Assembly: GCA_016706545.1 (NCBI GenBank)
Contig: JADJJK010000016.1
Coordinates: 124,001-188,000, forward strand
Reading direction: 5' to 3'
Source: Myxococcales bacterium
Lineage (GTDB): Bacteria > Myxococcota_A > Polyangia > Haliangiales > Haliangiaceae
DNA length: 64,000 bases
Of the stretch, positions 1-12,988 are shown one piece after another; positions within the stretch are counted from its first letter, which is position 1; each line of letters begins with the position of its first letter. Made by a program: the position numbers and the translations under genes. A model generated the notes under the pieces. The model was not told the origin of the DNA. It worked only from the letters and a program-made list of their open reading frames with translations, and made no database searches.

Positions 1-907
1 AGGCGCAGCTCGTGAGGAAGTCGCCGCGCGCTGGCGCGGCGTATCGCAGCTCGGCGCCGCGCCACACCTTGACCACGCCGTCCTCGGAGCAGGAGGCGAG
101 GAGGCCACGCGGCGACACCGCCAGGCCGGTCACCGCCGCGGCGTGGGCCTGCCAGCGCGCCGCCACGCGGAAGCCAGCCTGGCCGCCGCGCGCAAGGTGA
201 TGCAACGCGCCGTCTGCGGTGCCCACCACCAGCGCGCCGTCGGGCAACACCGCCAGCGCCCGCGCCGCCACGCCGAGCTCGGCGAGGACACCCGCGGGCG
301 CGCGCACCGTGCCGTCGTCGCCGCAGGAGACAAGCTCCGGGGCGCTCGCCACCGCCCACACCCAGCCTGCATGTCGCGAGGGCGGCGTGAGCGACGCGGG
401 CGGCCTGAGCGGCGTGAGCGGCGTGAGCGGCGTGAGCGGCGTGAGCGGCGTGAGCGGCGTGAGCGGCGTGAGCGGCGTGAGCGGCGTGAGCGGCGCGGGC
501 CGGCTCGTCGCTGCGTGCGCCAGGCGATCGGCCGAGAACTCCAGCACCGCGCCGCCGGAGGTCGCCGCCGCCACGCCGCCGTCTGGCCGCGCGGCCAGCG
601 CGAGCACCGCGTCTCGGCCCTCGTACACCTGGCGCACCCGCGCTTTGGGCTGGTCGGCGTCGTCGATCAGCAAGATCTGCCCCGCCCGGGTGCCGCACCA
701 CAGCCGCCGCTGGGCGCCCTGCGTTTCCTGCCTATCCTGCCTGTCCTGCCTATCCTGCCTATCCTGCGCCAGCGCGGTCACCGAGCCAGCGGCCACCTGA
801 TGAACCACTGACGAGGTCGCGTCCTGGCGCCAGATCCGGACCGTCCCATCGCGGCCAGCGCTTGCCCACCCTGCAGGCTGACCGCGCGGATCTGCCAACC
901 CGATCAC
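1..907 (-). CDS. WD40 beta-propeller protein, 3' end outside window
   Basis: This frame is open from the window edge and reads as WD40 repeats: a GH...V-W start, then ASAGRDGTVRIW, a VSCGDDGTVRAP blade, and LASCSEDGVVKVW near the edge. WD40 propellers are protein-interaction scaffolds. Two low-complexity linkers interrupt the blades: a QDR repeat (727-768) and an LTP repeat (402-491). The start given is a GTG whose GTGA overlaps the stop of the upstream oxygenase gene. However, WD40-like sequence (GQHRGYVWCV) continues in the same frame upstream of this GTG, to about 945 and in open frame beyond 1010. The protein is therefore either longer than annotated or the C-terminal half of an oxygenase-WD40 fusion split by a one-base deletion. 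The family call is firm; the 5' end is not. Confidence 0.75.
   Translation of the reverse strand, partial: MIGLADPRGQPAGWASAGRDGTVRIWRQDATSSVVHQVAAGSVTALAQDRQDRQDRQDRQETQGAQRRLWCGTRAGQILLIDDADQPKARVRQVYEGRDAVLALAARPDGGVAAATSGGAVLEFSADRLAHAATSRPAPLTPLTPLTPLTPLTPLTPLTPLTPLTPLRPPASLTPPSRHAGWVWAVASAPELVSCGDDGTVRAPAGVLAELGVAARALAVLPDGALVVGTADGALHHLARGGQAGFRVAARWQAHAAAVTGLAVSPRGLLASCSEDGVVKVWRGAELRYAAPARGDFLTSCA
402..491. repeat. 9-bp minisatellite, about 10 copies
   Basis: The unit GGCGTGAGC is repeated nine times exactly from 411 to 491, preceded by one variant copy. It is in frame with the WD40 gene on the minus strand and encodes Leu-Thr-Pro repeats, probably a flexible linker between blades. 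Expansion or contraction by slippage would keep the frame. Confidence 0.9.
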
Positions 908-1755
908 GCACCAGACATAGCCACGGTGCTGGCCCTCGCGCGGGACCGCTGCCGCCGCGGTCGCCGCTGTCGCCTCGGTCGCCTCGTCGGCGCCACGGTC
1001 ACAACGGTCGGCGCCTGCCGCTGGTACATCACGTCCGTCCGCAGCACGTGCTTCTGCCCGGCCGTCACCGCCTCGCCGTCGTGCCACACGCCATGGTCGA
1101 ACACGATCGCCGTCCCTCGCCGCGGCGTCACCTCCGCCCACAGCGCCTTGGCCTCGCGGTCAGCGTAGAACCGCGTGCGCCCGCCGGTCATCTGCGCGGC
1201 GTCATCAAGGTAGAACTGCAAGGTCAGAAACGACCGGGTGTGGAGATCGCGCAGGTGAGGTCCATCGCGATGCACGCAGAACGCCTGTCCGTGCTGATAG
1301 CGACAGGCGCGAAACCGGGCGTTGAGGCCACACCGGGTCCAGCGCTCTCCGTCATGCGCGATGGTCGATGGCAGCGCGGCCCCGAGCCGCTCGTGCAGCG
1401 CAGCCGCCAGCTCGGCGTCGTCGAACACCATGCGATCATTGTTGCGATAGGTCGCTGGGTAGGAGCCACCGGTGGGAGCGAAGCCCTGCGCCGACAGCCT
1501 GGCGAGCAAGCGCTGGCACTCGCGGTCCGACAGCGCCGGCGCCAGCGAGAGCCCCACCCCGCGCTCCGCCGCCAGGAACGGCGTCACCTGCGTGGCGCCG
1601 CCAAGGGCCGCGGCGCGCTCGAGCAGGCTCGGCGCTGGACGTGGCGCGCCGGGCTTGCTGATGCCGTCGTTCACGCCGTCGGTCAGGCCTTCGTTCACGC
1701 CGTCGGTCACGCCTTCGGTCACACCTTCGGTCACGCCTTCAGTGTAGCGCACCAC
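904..1755 (-). CDS. 2OG-Fe(II) oxygenase, prolyl 4-hydroxylase type
   Basis: The protein carries the double-stranded beta-helix signature of P4H-like dioxygenases: HRD (the HxD iron ligands) in a VHRDGPHL context, a distal His in FDHGVWHDGEAV, and a following basic residue (KHVLRTDV) for 2-oxoglutarate. The family hydroxylates protein or peptide side chains using Fe(II), O2 and 2-oxoglutarate. The open frame runs far upstream into the antisense of the next gene, so the start is uncertain; a GTG at 1755 is used, just before a repetitive EGVT/DGVN stretch. The last ~35 residues are an odd Arg/Pro-rich tail, while the neighbouring frame continues into WD40 sequence. This suggests a one-base deletion around 905-1010 and an original oxygenase-WD40 fusion. 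Confidence 0.7.
   Translation of the reverse strand: MVRYTEGVTEGVTEGVTDGVNEGLTDGVNDGISKPGAPRPAPSLLERAAALGGATQVTPFLAAERGVGLSLAPALSDRECQRLLARLSAQGFAPTGGSYPATYRNNDRMVFDDAELAAALHERLGAALPSTIAHDGERWTRCGLNARFRACRYQHGQAFCVHRDGPHLRDLHTRSFLTLQFYLDDAAQMTGGRTRFYADREAKALWAEVTPRRGTAIVFDHGVWHDGEAVTAGQKHVLRTDVMYQRQAPTVVTVAPTRRPRRQRRPRRQRSRARASTVAMSGA
1665..1743. repeat. 12-bp minisatellite inside the oxygenase N-terminus
   Basis: About six to seven copies of a 12-bp unit (variants of GTCACGCCTTCG) lie in frame and encode EGVT/DGVN repeats at the presumed N-terminus of the oxygenase gene on the minus strand. Confidence 0.8.
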
Positions 1756-1832
1756 CTCGTGAACCGACGAAAGGAGCGCGTGCCGGCCGAAAAGGCGAAG
1801 GCGAGGGCGAGGGGCCCGCGCCGCGCTCGGGC

Positions 1833-3134
1833 TCAGTTCACGCAGGCGGTCGCGCGCAGCCCGCCGATGAGCGTGAAGTCCACCGCGGACACCGCGCTTG
1901 CATCGAAGAAGAACTTGAGGCGGTCCACGTCGGCGAAGTTGATGCCGGAGAACGCGGTGAACGGCAGATAGTATCGGCCGTTGCCAAGCAGCGAGAGCTG
2001 CGCGGTCGAGGTGACGGCGCCGCTGGTCACCGTCACCGTAAGGGCCACCGGGCGCGGCGCGCCGCTGGCCAGGTCGCCGTCGAGCTCCAGCTCGAAGGCG
2101 CGCAGCGCGCTGAGGTTTGCGTTGAGCGCGCCGCGCGCGCCGTACTCCAGGGTCAGCGACCCGGAGGTCGGATAGCCGGTGGCGTAGGTCAGCGCGGGCG
2201 TGGCGCCGACGCTGGTCATGCTGGCGGCCAGGAAGTTCTGGATCGCCGAGGCTGCCACTCGCGTGTCCCGTCCTCCGCCCAGCACCCCGGCCAGGCCAGA
2301 CTGCGCCGCGGTGTCCACCGCCTTGCTGACCCCGTTGATCGTCCCCGCCCACATGATCGGGTAGGTCCCGCTGCCCGGGATCGTGCGCAGCGGGAGGTTG
2401 GCCTCGAACGTGTCAACGAAGCGGTCAGCCAGCGCGCCTCCGCTCTGCACGCAGTTGGTGGTGCGCAGGCCCCCGATCAATGTGTAGTCCACCGCGGCCA
2501 CCAGCGTGGCGTCGAAGGTGAAGCGAACGTAGTCGAGGTCGGAGAAGCTCACGCCGGAAAACAGCGAGAACGGGAACTGGTACACGCCGTCGGAGAGGAG
2601 CGCGAAGCTCCGGCTGACCAGCGCGGAGGTGCCGCTGCGCACCGCGATGGTGAGCTGCACCGGCCGCGGCGTGGCGCCGTCGTCCATGTCGCCCGTGATG
2701 GACAGCTCGAAGGCCTGCGAGCCGTCCACCAGCAGGTTGGCGTTGAGCGCGGACAGCGAGCCGTACTCCAGCGACATCAGCCCCGAGGGGCCAGTGCCGG
2801 TGGCGTAGGTCAGCGCGGGTCGGCCGCTGGCCTGCGTGCTGCTGGCCACCACCAGGTTCGACAGCGTGGCCTCGCGCACCCGGGTGTAGCGGTGGCCGCC
2901 CAGCACGCCAGCGAGATTGGACTGGCTGGAGGTCTGCTCGAGCTGCGTGCTGCTGCCGGAGCGCCCCGCCCACATCAGCGGCGCCGGCGTGGAGGTGCCG
3001 GGCAAGGTGGTGAGCGGCAGCGGATCCGAGAAGGCATCGATCACGCGGTCGGCGCGCGCGGCGCCAGAGGACGCGAGGAGGCAGCCGAGAGCGACCAAGG
3101 GGGCAACGAGGACGAGCTTGCAAGAGGAGGTCAT
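1833..3134 (-). CDS. secreted two-repeat protein, unknown function
   Basis: The 433-aa product begins with a clear signal peptide (hydrophobic core LVLVAPLVALGCLLA, cleavage near AARA-D). The mature part is an internal tandem duplication: residues ~29-230 and ~237-432 share the order DRxxDxF, the P-L-x-T-x-PG motif, MWAG, LAGVLGG.R.TRV, LTYATG, LEYG...ALNANL, FELxxxGD and a closing DYTLIGGLR / DFTLIGGLR segment followed by a Cys. Each half looks like a beta-sandwich module. A good ribosome site (AAGGA, 7 nt before the ATG) fixes the start. It stands alone upstream of the oxygenase gene on the same strand, separated by only about 80 bp, so co-transcription is possible. I do not recognise the family. 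An export role in the periplasm or outside the cell is inferred from the signal peptide only. Confidence 0.8.
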   Translation of the reverse strand: MTSSCKLVLVAPLVALGCLLASSGAARADRVIDAFSDPLPLTTLPGTSTPAPLMWAGRSGSSTQLEQTSSQSNLAGVLGGHRYTRVREATLSNLVVASSTQASGRPALTYATGTGPSGLMSLEYGSLSALNANLLVDGSQAFELSITGDMDDGATPRPVQLTIAVRSGTSALVSRSFALLSDGVYQFPFSLFSGVSFSDLDYVRFTFDATLVAAVDYTLIGGLRTTNCVQSGGALADRFVDTFEANLPLRTIPGSGTYPIMWAGTINGVSKAVDTAAQSGLAGVLGGGRDTRVAASAIQNFLAASMTSVGATPALTYATGYPTSGSLTLEYGARGALNANLSALRAFELELDGDLASGAPRPVALTVTVTSGAVTSTAQLSLLGNGRYYLPFTAFSGINFADVDRLKFFFDASAVSAVDFTLIGGLRATACVN

Positions 3135-3394
3135 AGGAGATCCTTGTCTGAGAGAAGACGGTCAGCGCATCGGGGGATTTGCAGCGGACATGCCAGCCCG
3201 GCGCAGGCTCGCCGCGCCTCGCCGCGCCCTCTCGCTGGCAGGCGGTCGCGAGCCCGCGCACCGCCGAAAAAAGAGCGCCTCGCCAGACGAGTTCGCCGCG
3301 CACGCCAGGCGCCCCGCGCGCGCGCGCTGCGCTCGGCCTGGCCAGCCGCTACGTCCGCGACGACGTCCGGCTACGTCCGGCTACGGCTACGCGG

Positions 3395-5011
<1,617 letters not shown>

Positions 5012-5017
5012 CGAGCC

Positions 5018-5023
5018 AGCTTA
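5018..5023 (-). promoter_or_regulatory. -10 box of a probable leaderless promoter
   Basis: TAAGCT ends 6 nt before the ATG of the sigma-54 activator gene and no Shine-Dalgarno is present, as expected if transcription starts at the start codon. Confidence 0.4.
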
Positions 5024-5050
5024 CCGCGCCGGCCGCGCCGACCTCCATCG

Positions 5051-5066
5051 TTGGTCCGCTAGTTGC
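5051..5066 (+). promoter_or_regulatory. putative sigma-54 promoter (-24/-12)
   Basis: TTGGTCCGCTAGTTGC has the invariant GG and GC dinucleotides exactly 10 nt apart and TTGC at the -12 element, matching the TGGCAC-N5-TTGC consensus well. It lies between a divergent sigma-54 activator gene and the downstream gene at 5229. The start point would be near 5078, giving a leader of about 150 nt. Confidence 0.6.
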
Positions 5067-5228
5067 TTCACGGATGGCAGCAGCGAGCGCGCAAGGCGCC
5101 TCGTCCTGTGAGCCGCCTTGCAACGATGCGGTGGGGTCCCGCGACGAGAAGAAACAGCGCGCTGCGCACATCGCGACCAAGGCCCTCGCCCTCCACAATC
5201 CCCAGCCCATTTTCCTGGAGACCTCCTC

Positions 5229-5760
5229 ATGGCCAGCTACACGCTTCATCTCGGACTCGATTGGAACGGCGCGCCGATCGGCACCTTCTGGGCCAGCGGC
5301 GACGACCACGCAGGGACCTACCGCTTCCTGCAATACGCCCTCGCCAGCGCGACCGGCGCGCCTGCGTGGTTCCACTTCATCGCGGGCGACACCTTGAGCG
5401 TGGAGCTCTGGGACCTGACGCCCTCGCCGCCCAGGGACTGGGCGCTCGCCTTGTCGGTGGCGCTGAGCTTCTCCGCCCTGGAGGCCACCAGCGCGCAGAC
5501 CCTGGACCCAAGGACGCTGGTCAGCTTCGCCGGGGTGGCCGCGGTGAGCAATGACGACGCGCCGTCGCAGCTCTTCCTGCAGCTCTCATCCGTCAACTCC
5601 GCGCCAGGTGGGAGCTGCCCGTGGGGGGCTTCGGCGGGGCACTACGCCGCTGGCGCCGTGACCTTCACCAGCGCCGCGACCTACAAGGTGTCGTTCTGCG
5701 TCAGGGCCGCGCCACAGGGCGGCGCCGAACCGCCGCGGATCTTCGTCTCCGATCCCGAGG

Positions 5761-5783
<23 letters not shown>
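5229..5783 (+). CDS. small protein of unknown function, likely sigma-54 controlled
   Basis: The 184-aa product has no signal peptide and no motif I recognise. It is rich in aromatic and small residues (LHLGLDWNGAPIGTFW, SGDDHAGTYRFLQYA, WFHFIAGDTLSVELWDL), suggesting an all-beta fold, perhaps a small lectin- or inclusion-type protein. ATG 5229 is chosen because GGAG lies 8 nt upstream; the longer open frame to 5118 is not needed. The gene sits downstream of a sigma-54 promoter and divergent from a sigma-54 activator gene. Its 3' end overlaps the convergent kinase gene by 23 bp. Confidence 0.7.
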
Positions 5784-8502
<2,719 letters not shown>

Positions 8503-8668
8503 CGTCGACGATGATGGCAAAGCCGGCGCGCAAAGCAAAGCGTCACGGGCCACGAAGGCCCGCCCCGCACCCCAACGCGGGCCACATCGTCGACGTGATG
8601 TAGGGCAGAACCGGGCCTCCTCGCACAAACGTCGGCGTCCGCCGCCCTGTGCGATCTTGCGCTTCTGC

Positions 8669-8674
8669 TACGCT
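8669..8674 (+). promoter_or_regulatory. -10 box of a probable leaderless promoter
   Basis: TACGCT ends 7 nt before the GTG start of the histidine kinase gene at 8682, with no Shine-Dalgarno between. Confidence 0.4.
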
Positions 8675-8681
8675 GCGAGCC

Positions 8682-10274
8682 GTGCGCCCCCGCGCCACCA
8701 TCCTCGTCAAGCTGCTCTTGGCCTTCGTGTTGCCAACGGTGGTGCTGTTCGCGGCCTTCGCCGTGGTCGCCCACGAGGTGACCCGCCGCGACCTCGATGA
8801 CGAGCTGGGGACCCGGCTCGAGGCCATCGCCGCCGCCGCCGCCACCCACATCCGCGGCAAGTACCTCGCGGAGCTGGGGCCAGGAGACGAGACCGAGCGC
8901 GCGTACCAGAACGTGATGCGCAAGCTCGAGAGCGTGGCCATCACCACCGGCGCAGATCTGTTCGTCTTCGATCGCGCGCTCGATTCGCGCGCCGACACCA
9001 AGGGCGCCGCCATCGGCACGCACTACTTCCGGGTCGAGCTCGATCGGCACGAGCTGGCCCGCGTCTTTGGCCAGGGCCGCCTCGCGCACTCGGTCACCTT
9101 CGACGGCGACGACGGCAGGACCTACAAGGCTGGCTATGCGCCGGTGCGCGCCTCGGAGACCGAGCCTGAGATCGTCCTGGCCATCGCCGCGCAGGCGCCC
9201 GCGCAGTACTTCGACCGCCTGCGACAGCTCCGCGGCAGCTTGCTGCTGTGGGGCGGGCTGCTGGTGGCCGTGGTGCTGGCGGCCACCGTGGGGGCGACGC
9301 TGCTGGTGACCCGCCCGGTGCGCCAGCTCGCGCTCGCCGCGGAGCGCATCGGCCGCGGCGAGCTCGGCGCCCCCATCGACGTGCGTGGCCACGACGAGAT
9401 CGGCACGCTGGCCCAGACCATGGACCGCATGCGCGAGCAGCTCGCCGAGCGCGACGCGCACATGCAGCGGATGCTCGCGGGCATCGCCCACGAGGTCCGA
9501 AACCCGCTCGCCGGCATGACCCTGTTCACCGGCATCCTGCGCGACGAGCTGCCCGCCGGAGAGGCCGGCGAGGATTGCCGCGGCCACGTGGCGCGCATCG
9601 AGCGCGAGCTGGGATACCTCGAGCGCGTGGTCTCGGAGTTCCTCGACTATGCGCGCCGGCCCGCGCCTGAGCGCGCCAGCTTCGACCTGGGCGACCTGGC
9701 GCAGGAGGTGGCGCAGCTCGCCACCACGCCGGAGATCAGCGTCATCGTGGAGACCAAGGCCGAGACCAGGGCGAAGACCGACGCCGAGACCAAAGCCGAG
9801 ACCAGGGCGAAGACCGACGCCGAGACCAGGGCGAAGACCGACGCCGAGACCAGAACCGAGACCGAAGCGCCGCGCGCCCGAACCTCGCCGCCGGGCGACG
9901 AGCCGGCGCGCACCGGGACCTCGCTGCGGCTGCACGGGGATCGCGCCCAGCTCCGGCGCGCGCTGCTCAACATCACCCAGAACGCGGTGCAGGCGACCTG
10001 CGCCGGCGGTCGCACCGAGCCGGTCCGGCTGGCGGTGCGGCGCGCGGGTCAGCGCCTGCTCCTCACCATCACGAACCCCGGCGCCAACCTCCCCGCCGAG
10101 GTGCGCGCTCGCATGTTCGAGCCGTTCTTCACCACCCGCGAGAAGGGGACCGGCCTGGGCCTGGCCTTCGCGAAAGAAATCATCGCTGATCACGGCGGCC
10201 AGCTTTCGGCCGAGGTCTCCGACGACGAGACCACGTTCGTCGTGGAGCTCACGGCCGAGCCCGCAGATATCTGA
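8682..10274 (+). CDS. sensor histidine kinase
   Basis: The 530-aa kinase has two transmembrane segments (~9-31 and ~187-210) flanking a periplasmic sensor of about 155 aa, then a HAMP domain, a HisKA helix with the phosphorylated His in AHEVRNPLAG (about residue 270), and a HATPase domain with N box (NITQNAVQA), EPFFTTREKGTGLGL G boxes. An insertion of about 40 residues made of AETRAKTD-type repeats separates HisKA from the ATPase domain; such a long charged repeat there is unusual. The gene is followed 52 bp later by an NtrC-type regulator, its probable partner. The start is GTG 8682, downstream of a TACGCT box. Confidence 0.9.
   Translation: MRPRATILVKLLLAFVLPTVVLFAAFAVVAHEVTRRDLDDELGTRLEAIAAAAATHIRGKYLAELGPGDETERAYQNVMRKLESVAITTGADLFVFDRALDSRADTKGAAIGTHYFRVELDRHELARVFGQGRLAHSVTFDGDDGRTYKAGYAPVRASETEPEIVLAIAAQAPAQYFDRLRQLRGSLLLWGGLLVAVVLAATVGATLLVTRPVRQLALAAERIGRGELGAPIDVRGHDEIGTLAQTMDRMREQLAERDAHMQRMLAGIAHEVRNPLAGMTLFTGILRDELPAGEAGEDCRGHVARIERELGYLERVVSEFLDYARRPAPERASFDLGDLAQEVAQLATTPEISVIVETKAETRAKTDAETKAETRAKTDAETRAKTDAETRTETEAPRARTSPPGDEPARTGTSLRLHGDRAQLRRALLNITQNAVQATCAGGRTEPVRLAVRRAGQRLLLTITNPGANLPAEVRARMFEPFFTTREKGTGLGLAFAKEIIADHGGQLSAEVSDDETTFVVELTAEPADI
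9755..9866. repeat. in-frame tandem repeat within histidine kinase
   Basis: Units built from GCCGAGACCAGGGCGAAGACCGAC recur about four times with small changes and encode charged AETRAKTD repeats between the HisKA and ATPase domains. Confidence 0.85.
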
Positions 10275-10326
10275 GGCACCCCGCGGCGCCCCAGCGCGCG
10301 GCGGCGCGGCTACAATCGCACGCCAT

Positions 10327-11692
<1,366 letters not shown>

Positions 11693-11830
11693 GAACCCCT
11701 CGGGCCTGCCCACGAGCGAGGCCGCCCGGCCGCGGTCGCCTCAGGTTTCTGAGGGGGGTTGAGGCCCCGGGTCACGGGTCCCTGTTCCCCAGCGCCGGAT
11801 CCTCTTGAAACCGCGCTCTTTGATCACGGC

Positions 11831-12859
11831 ATGGTTCCTGCTAATGCTAGCTCCGTGCGGTTCGTTGCTCTCCTGTTTGCGCTGCTAGTCGTCGCTCGCC
11901 CTGCGGCGGCCGACTCGCGCCAGGACACCGATACCGCCTTGGCCGCGGAGCGCAAGGCCGACCAGGAGATGGCCACCGCCGCCGCTGCCAAGACCGCGCT
12001 GCAGGCCCGCTACAGGGCCGAGCTCGGCACGATCGATCGGCTCAAGAAGCAGCGCGGTTCGTGGCGTCGAGATCGCCAGCTCCGCGACAGCCTGGCCGCC
12101 TCGCTCGAGACCGCCAAGAAGCTCGAGGCCTCGACCAGCGCCGTGCAGCGCGCCGCCCTACGCCAGCGCCAGGCCCGCGAGCGCGCCGCCCTGGCGGTGA
12201 CCGCCGAGCTGCGAGGCGCAGGAGATCCAGCGCGGCTCACCCTCTTGCGACGCGAGCGTGCCCGGCTCTCGCCAGGCGTGGCGCCAGGCAAGAAGATCAC
12301 GATCCCGGAGCTGGAGCTCGATCCGCTGGCCGACCCCGAGGAGCTGGAGCAGCAGGCGCTGGCCATCCGCCAGAGCGAGACCGCGCTGGCGCAGCAGGTG
12401 GCCATGCTCGATGATCGCAGCAAGCGGCTCGACGAGGTCGCGGAGCTGCGCCGCCAGCACAGCCGCGCGGAGATCTTGAGCGATCGAGACGACAACCGCA
12501 CGCGGCGCGGCGCAGCGCAGCGCCGAGAGGCGGAGGGCGCGAACACCGACGCCAGCGACTCCGGGGCGCCGCCGACCTCCGTGCCGCCTGTCACCGAGAC
12601 CTCCGGCCGGCCATCGAGCGGCCAGCTCGACAGCCCCGACGTCCTGCTGCTCGCCGAGTCCTCCGCGGTGCTCGGCGAGGTGATCGACGCGGCGACCTTG
12701 GAGACCTTGCGCAAAGCGCAGGCCTCCCCGGACCCGGCCGTCCGCGCGGCGGCGGCCAAGCTGGCGCGCGAGGCGGCGGCGGCCAAGCTGGCCACCCTGC
12801 GCAAGCAGCGGGCCTTGATCGAAGCGCGGGTGCGGGCCCTTCGCGCGCCAGCGCGCTGA
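11831..12859 (+). CDS. exported coiled-coil protein
   Basis: After a signal peptide (FVALLFALLVVARPAAA-D) the ~320-residue mature part is mostly charged helix: long Ala/Arg/Glu/Lys-rich stretches likely to form coiled coils, a Ser/Thr/Pro linker around residues 230-270, and a final helical region. I recognise no family. Start ATG 11831 is given, but a GTG at 11855 (right at VRFVALLF) would give a more typical signal peptide. It lies between a regulator gene and the M49-like peptidase gene on the same strand. A periplasmic scaffold role is possible but not shown. Confidence 0.7.
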   Translation: MVPANASSVRFVALLFALLVVARPAAADSRQDTDTALAAERKADQEMATAAAAKTALQARYRAELGTIDRLKKQRGSWRRDRQLRDSLAASLETAKKLEASTSAVQRAALRQRQARERAALAVTAELRGAGDPARLTLLRRERARLSPGVAPGKKITIPELELDPLADPEELEQQALAIRQSETALAQQVAMLDDRSKRLDEVAELRRQHSRAEILSDRDDNRTRRGAAQRREAEGANTDASDSGAPPTSVPPVTETSGRPSSGQLDSPDVLLLAESSAVLGEVIDAATLETLRKAQASPDPAVRAAAAKLAREAAAAKLATLRKQRALIEARVRALRAPAR

Positions 12860-12988
12860 GCCGTAGGCTCGACGCGACCAGACCTACCGGGTTGCCACCG
12901 GGTAGCGCGAGGCGCTTTCCCGACAGCCCTGCAGCGTAGCGCCGGGGGCGCGAGGCATACTTGGCGCCTCTTGAGCCCCGGAGCCTCG

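Noticed and set aside
402..494. Regular short repeats that could suggest a CRISPR array
   Set aside because: The unit is 9 bp with no spacers and is in frame within a WD40 gene; no cas genes are present.
8503..8628. Extending the Ser/Thr kinase to the upstream TTG
   Set aside because: This would run into the divergent kinase promoter and adds sequence with no kinase similarity; GTG 8502 is sufficient.
12880..12910. CTACC/GGTAG inverted repeat as a terminator after the coiled-coil gene
   Set aside because: The stem is short with a mismatch and no T-run.
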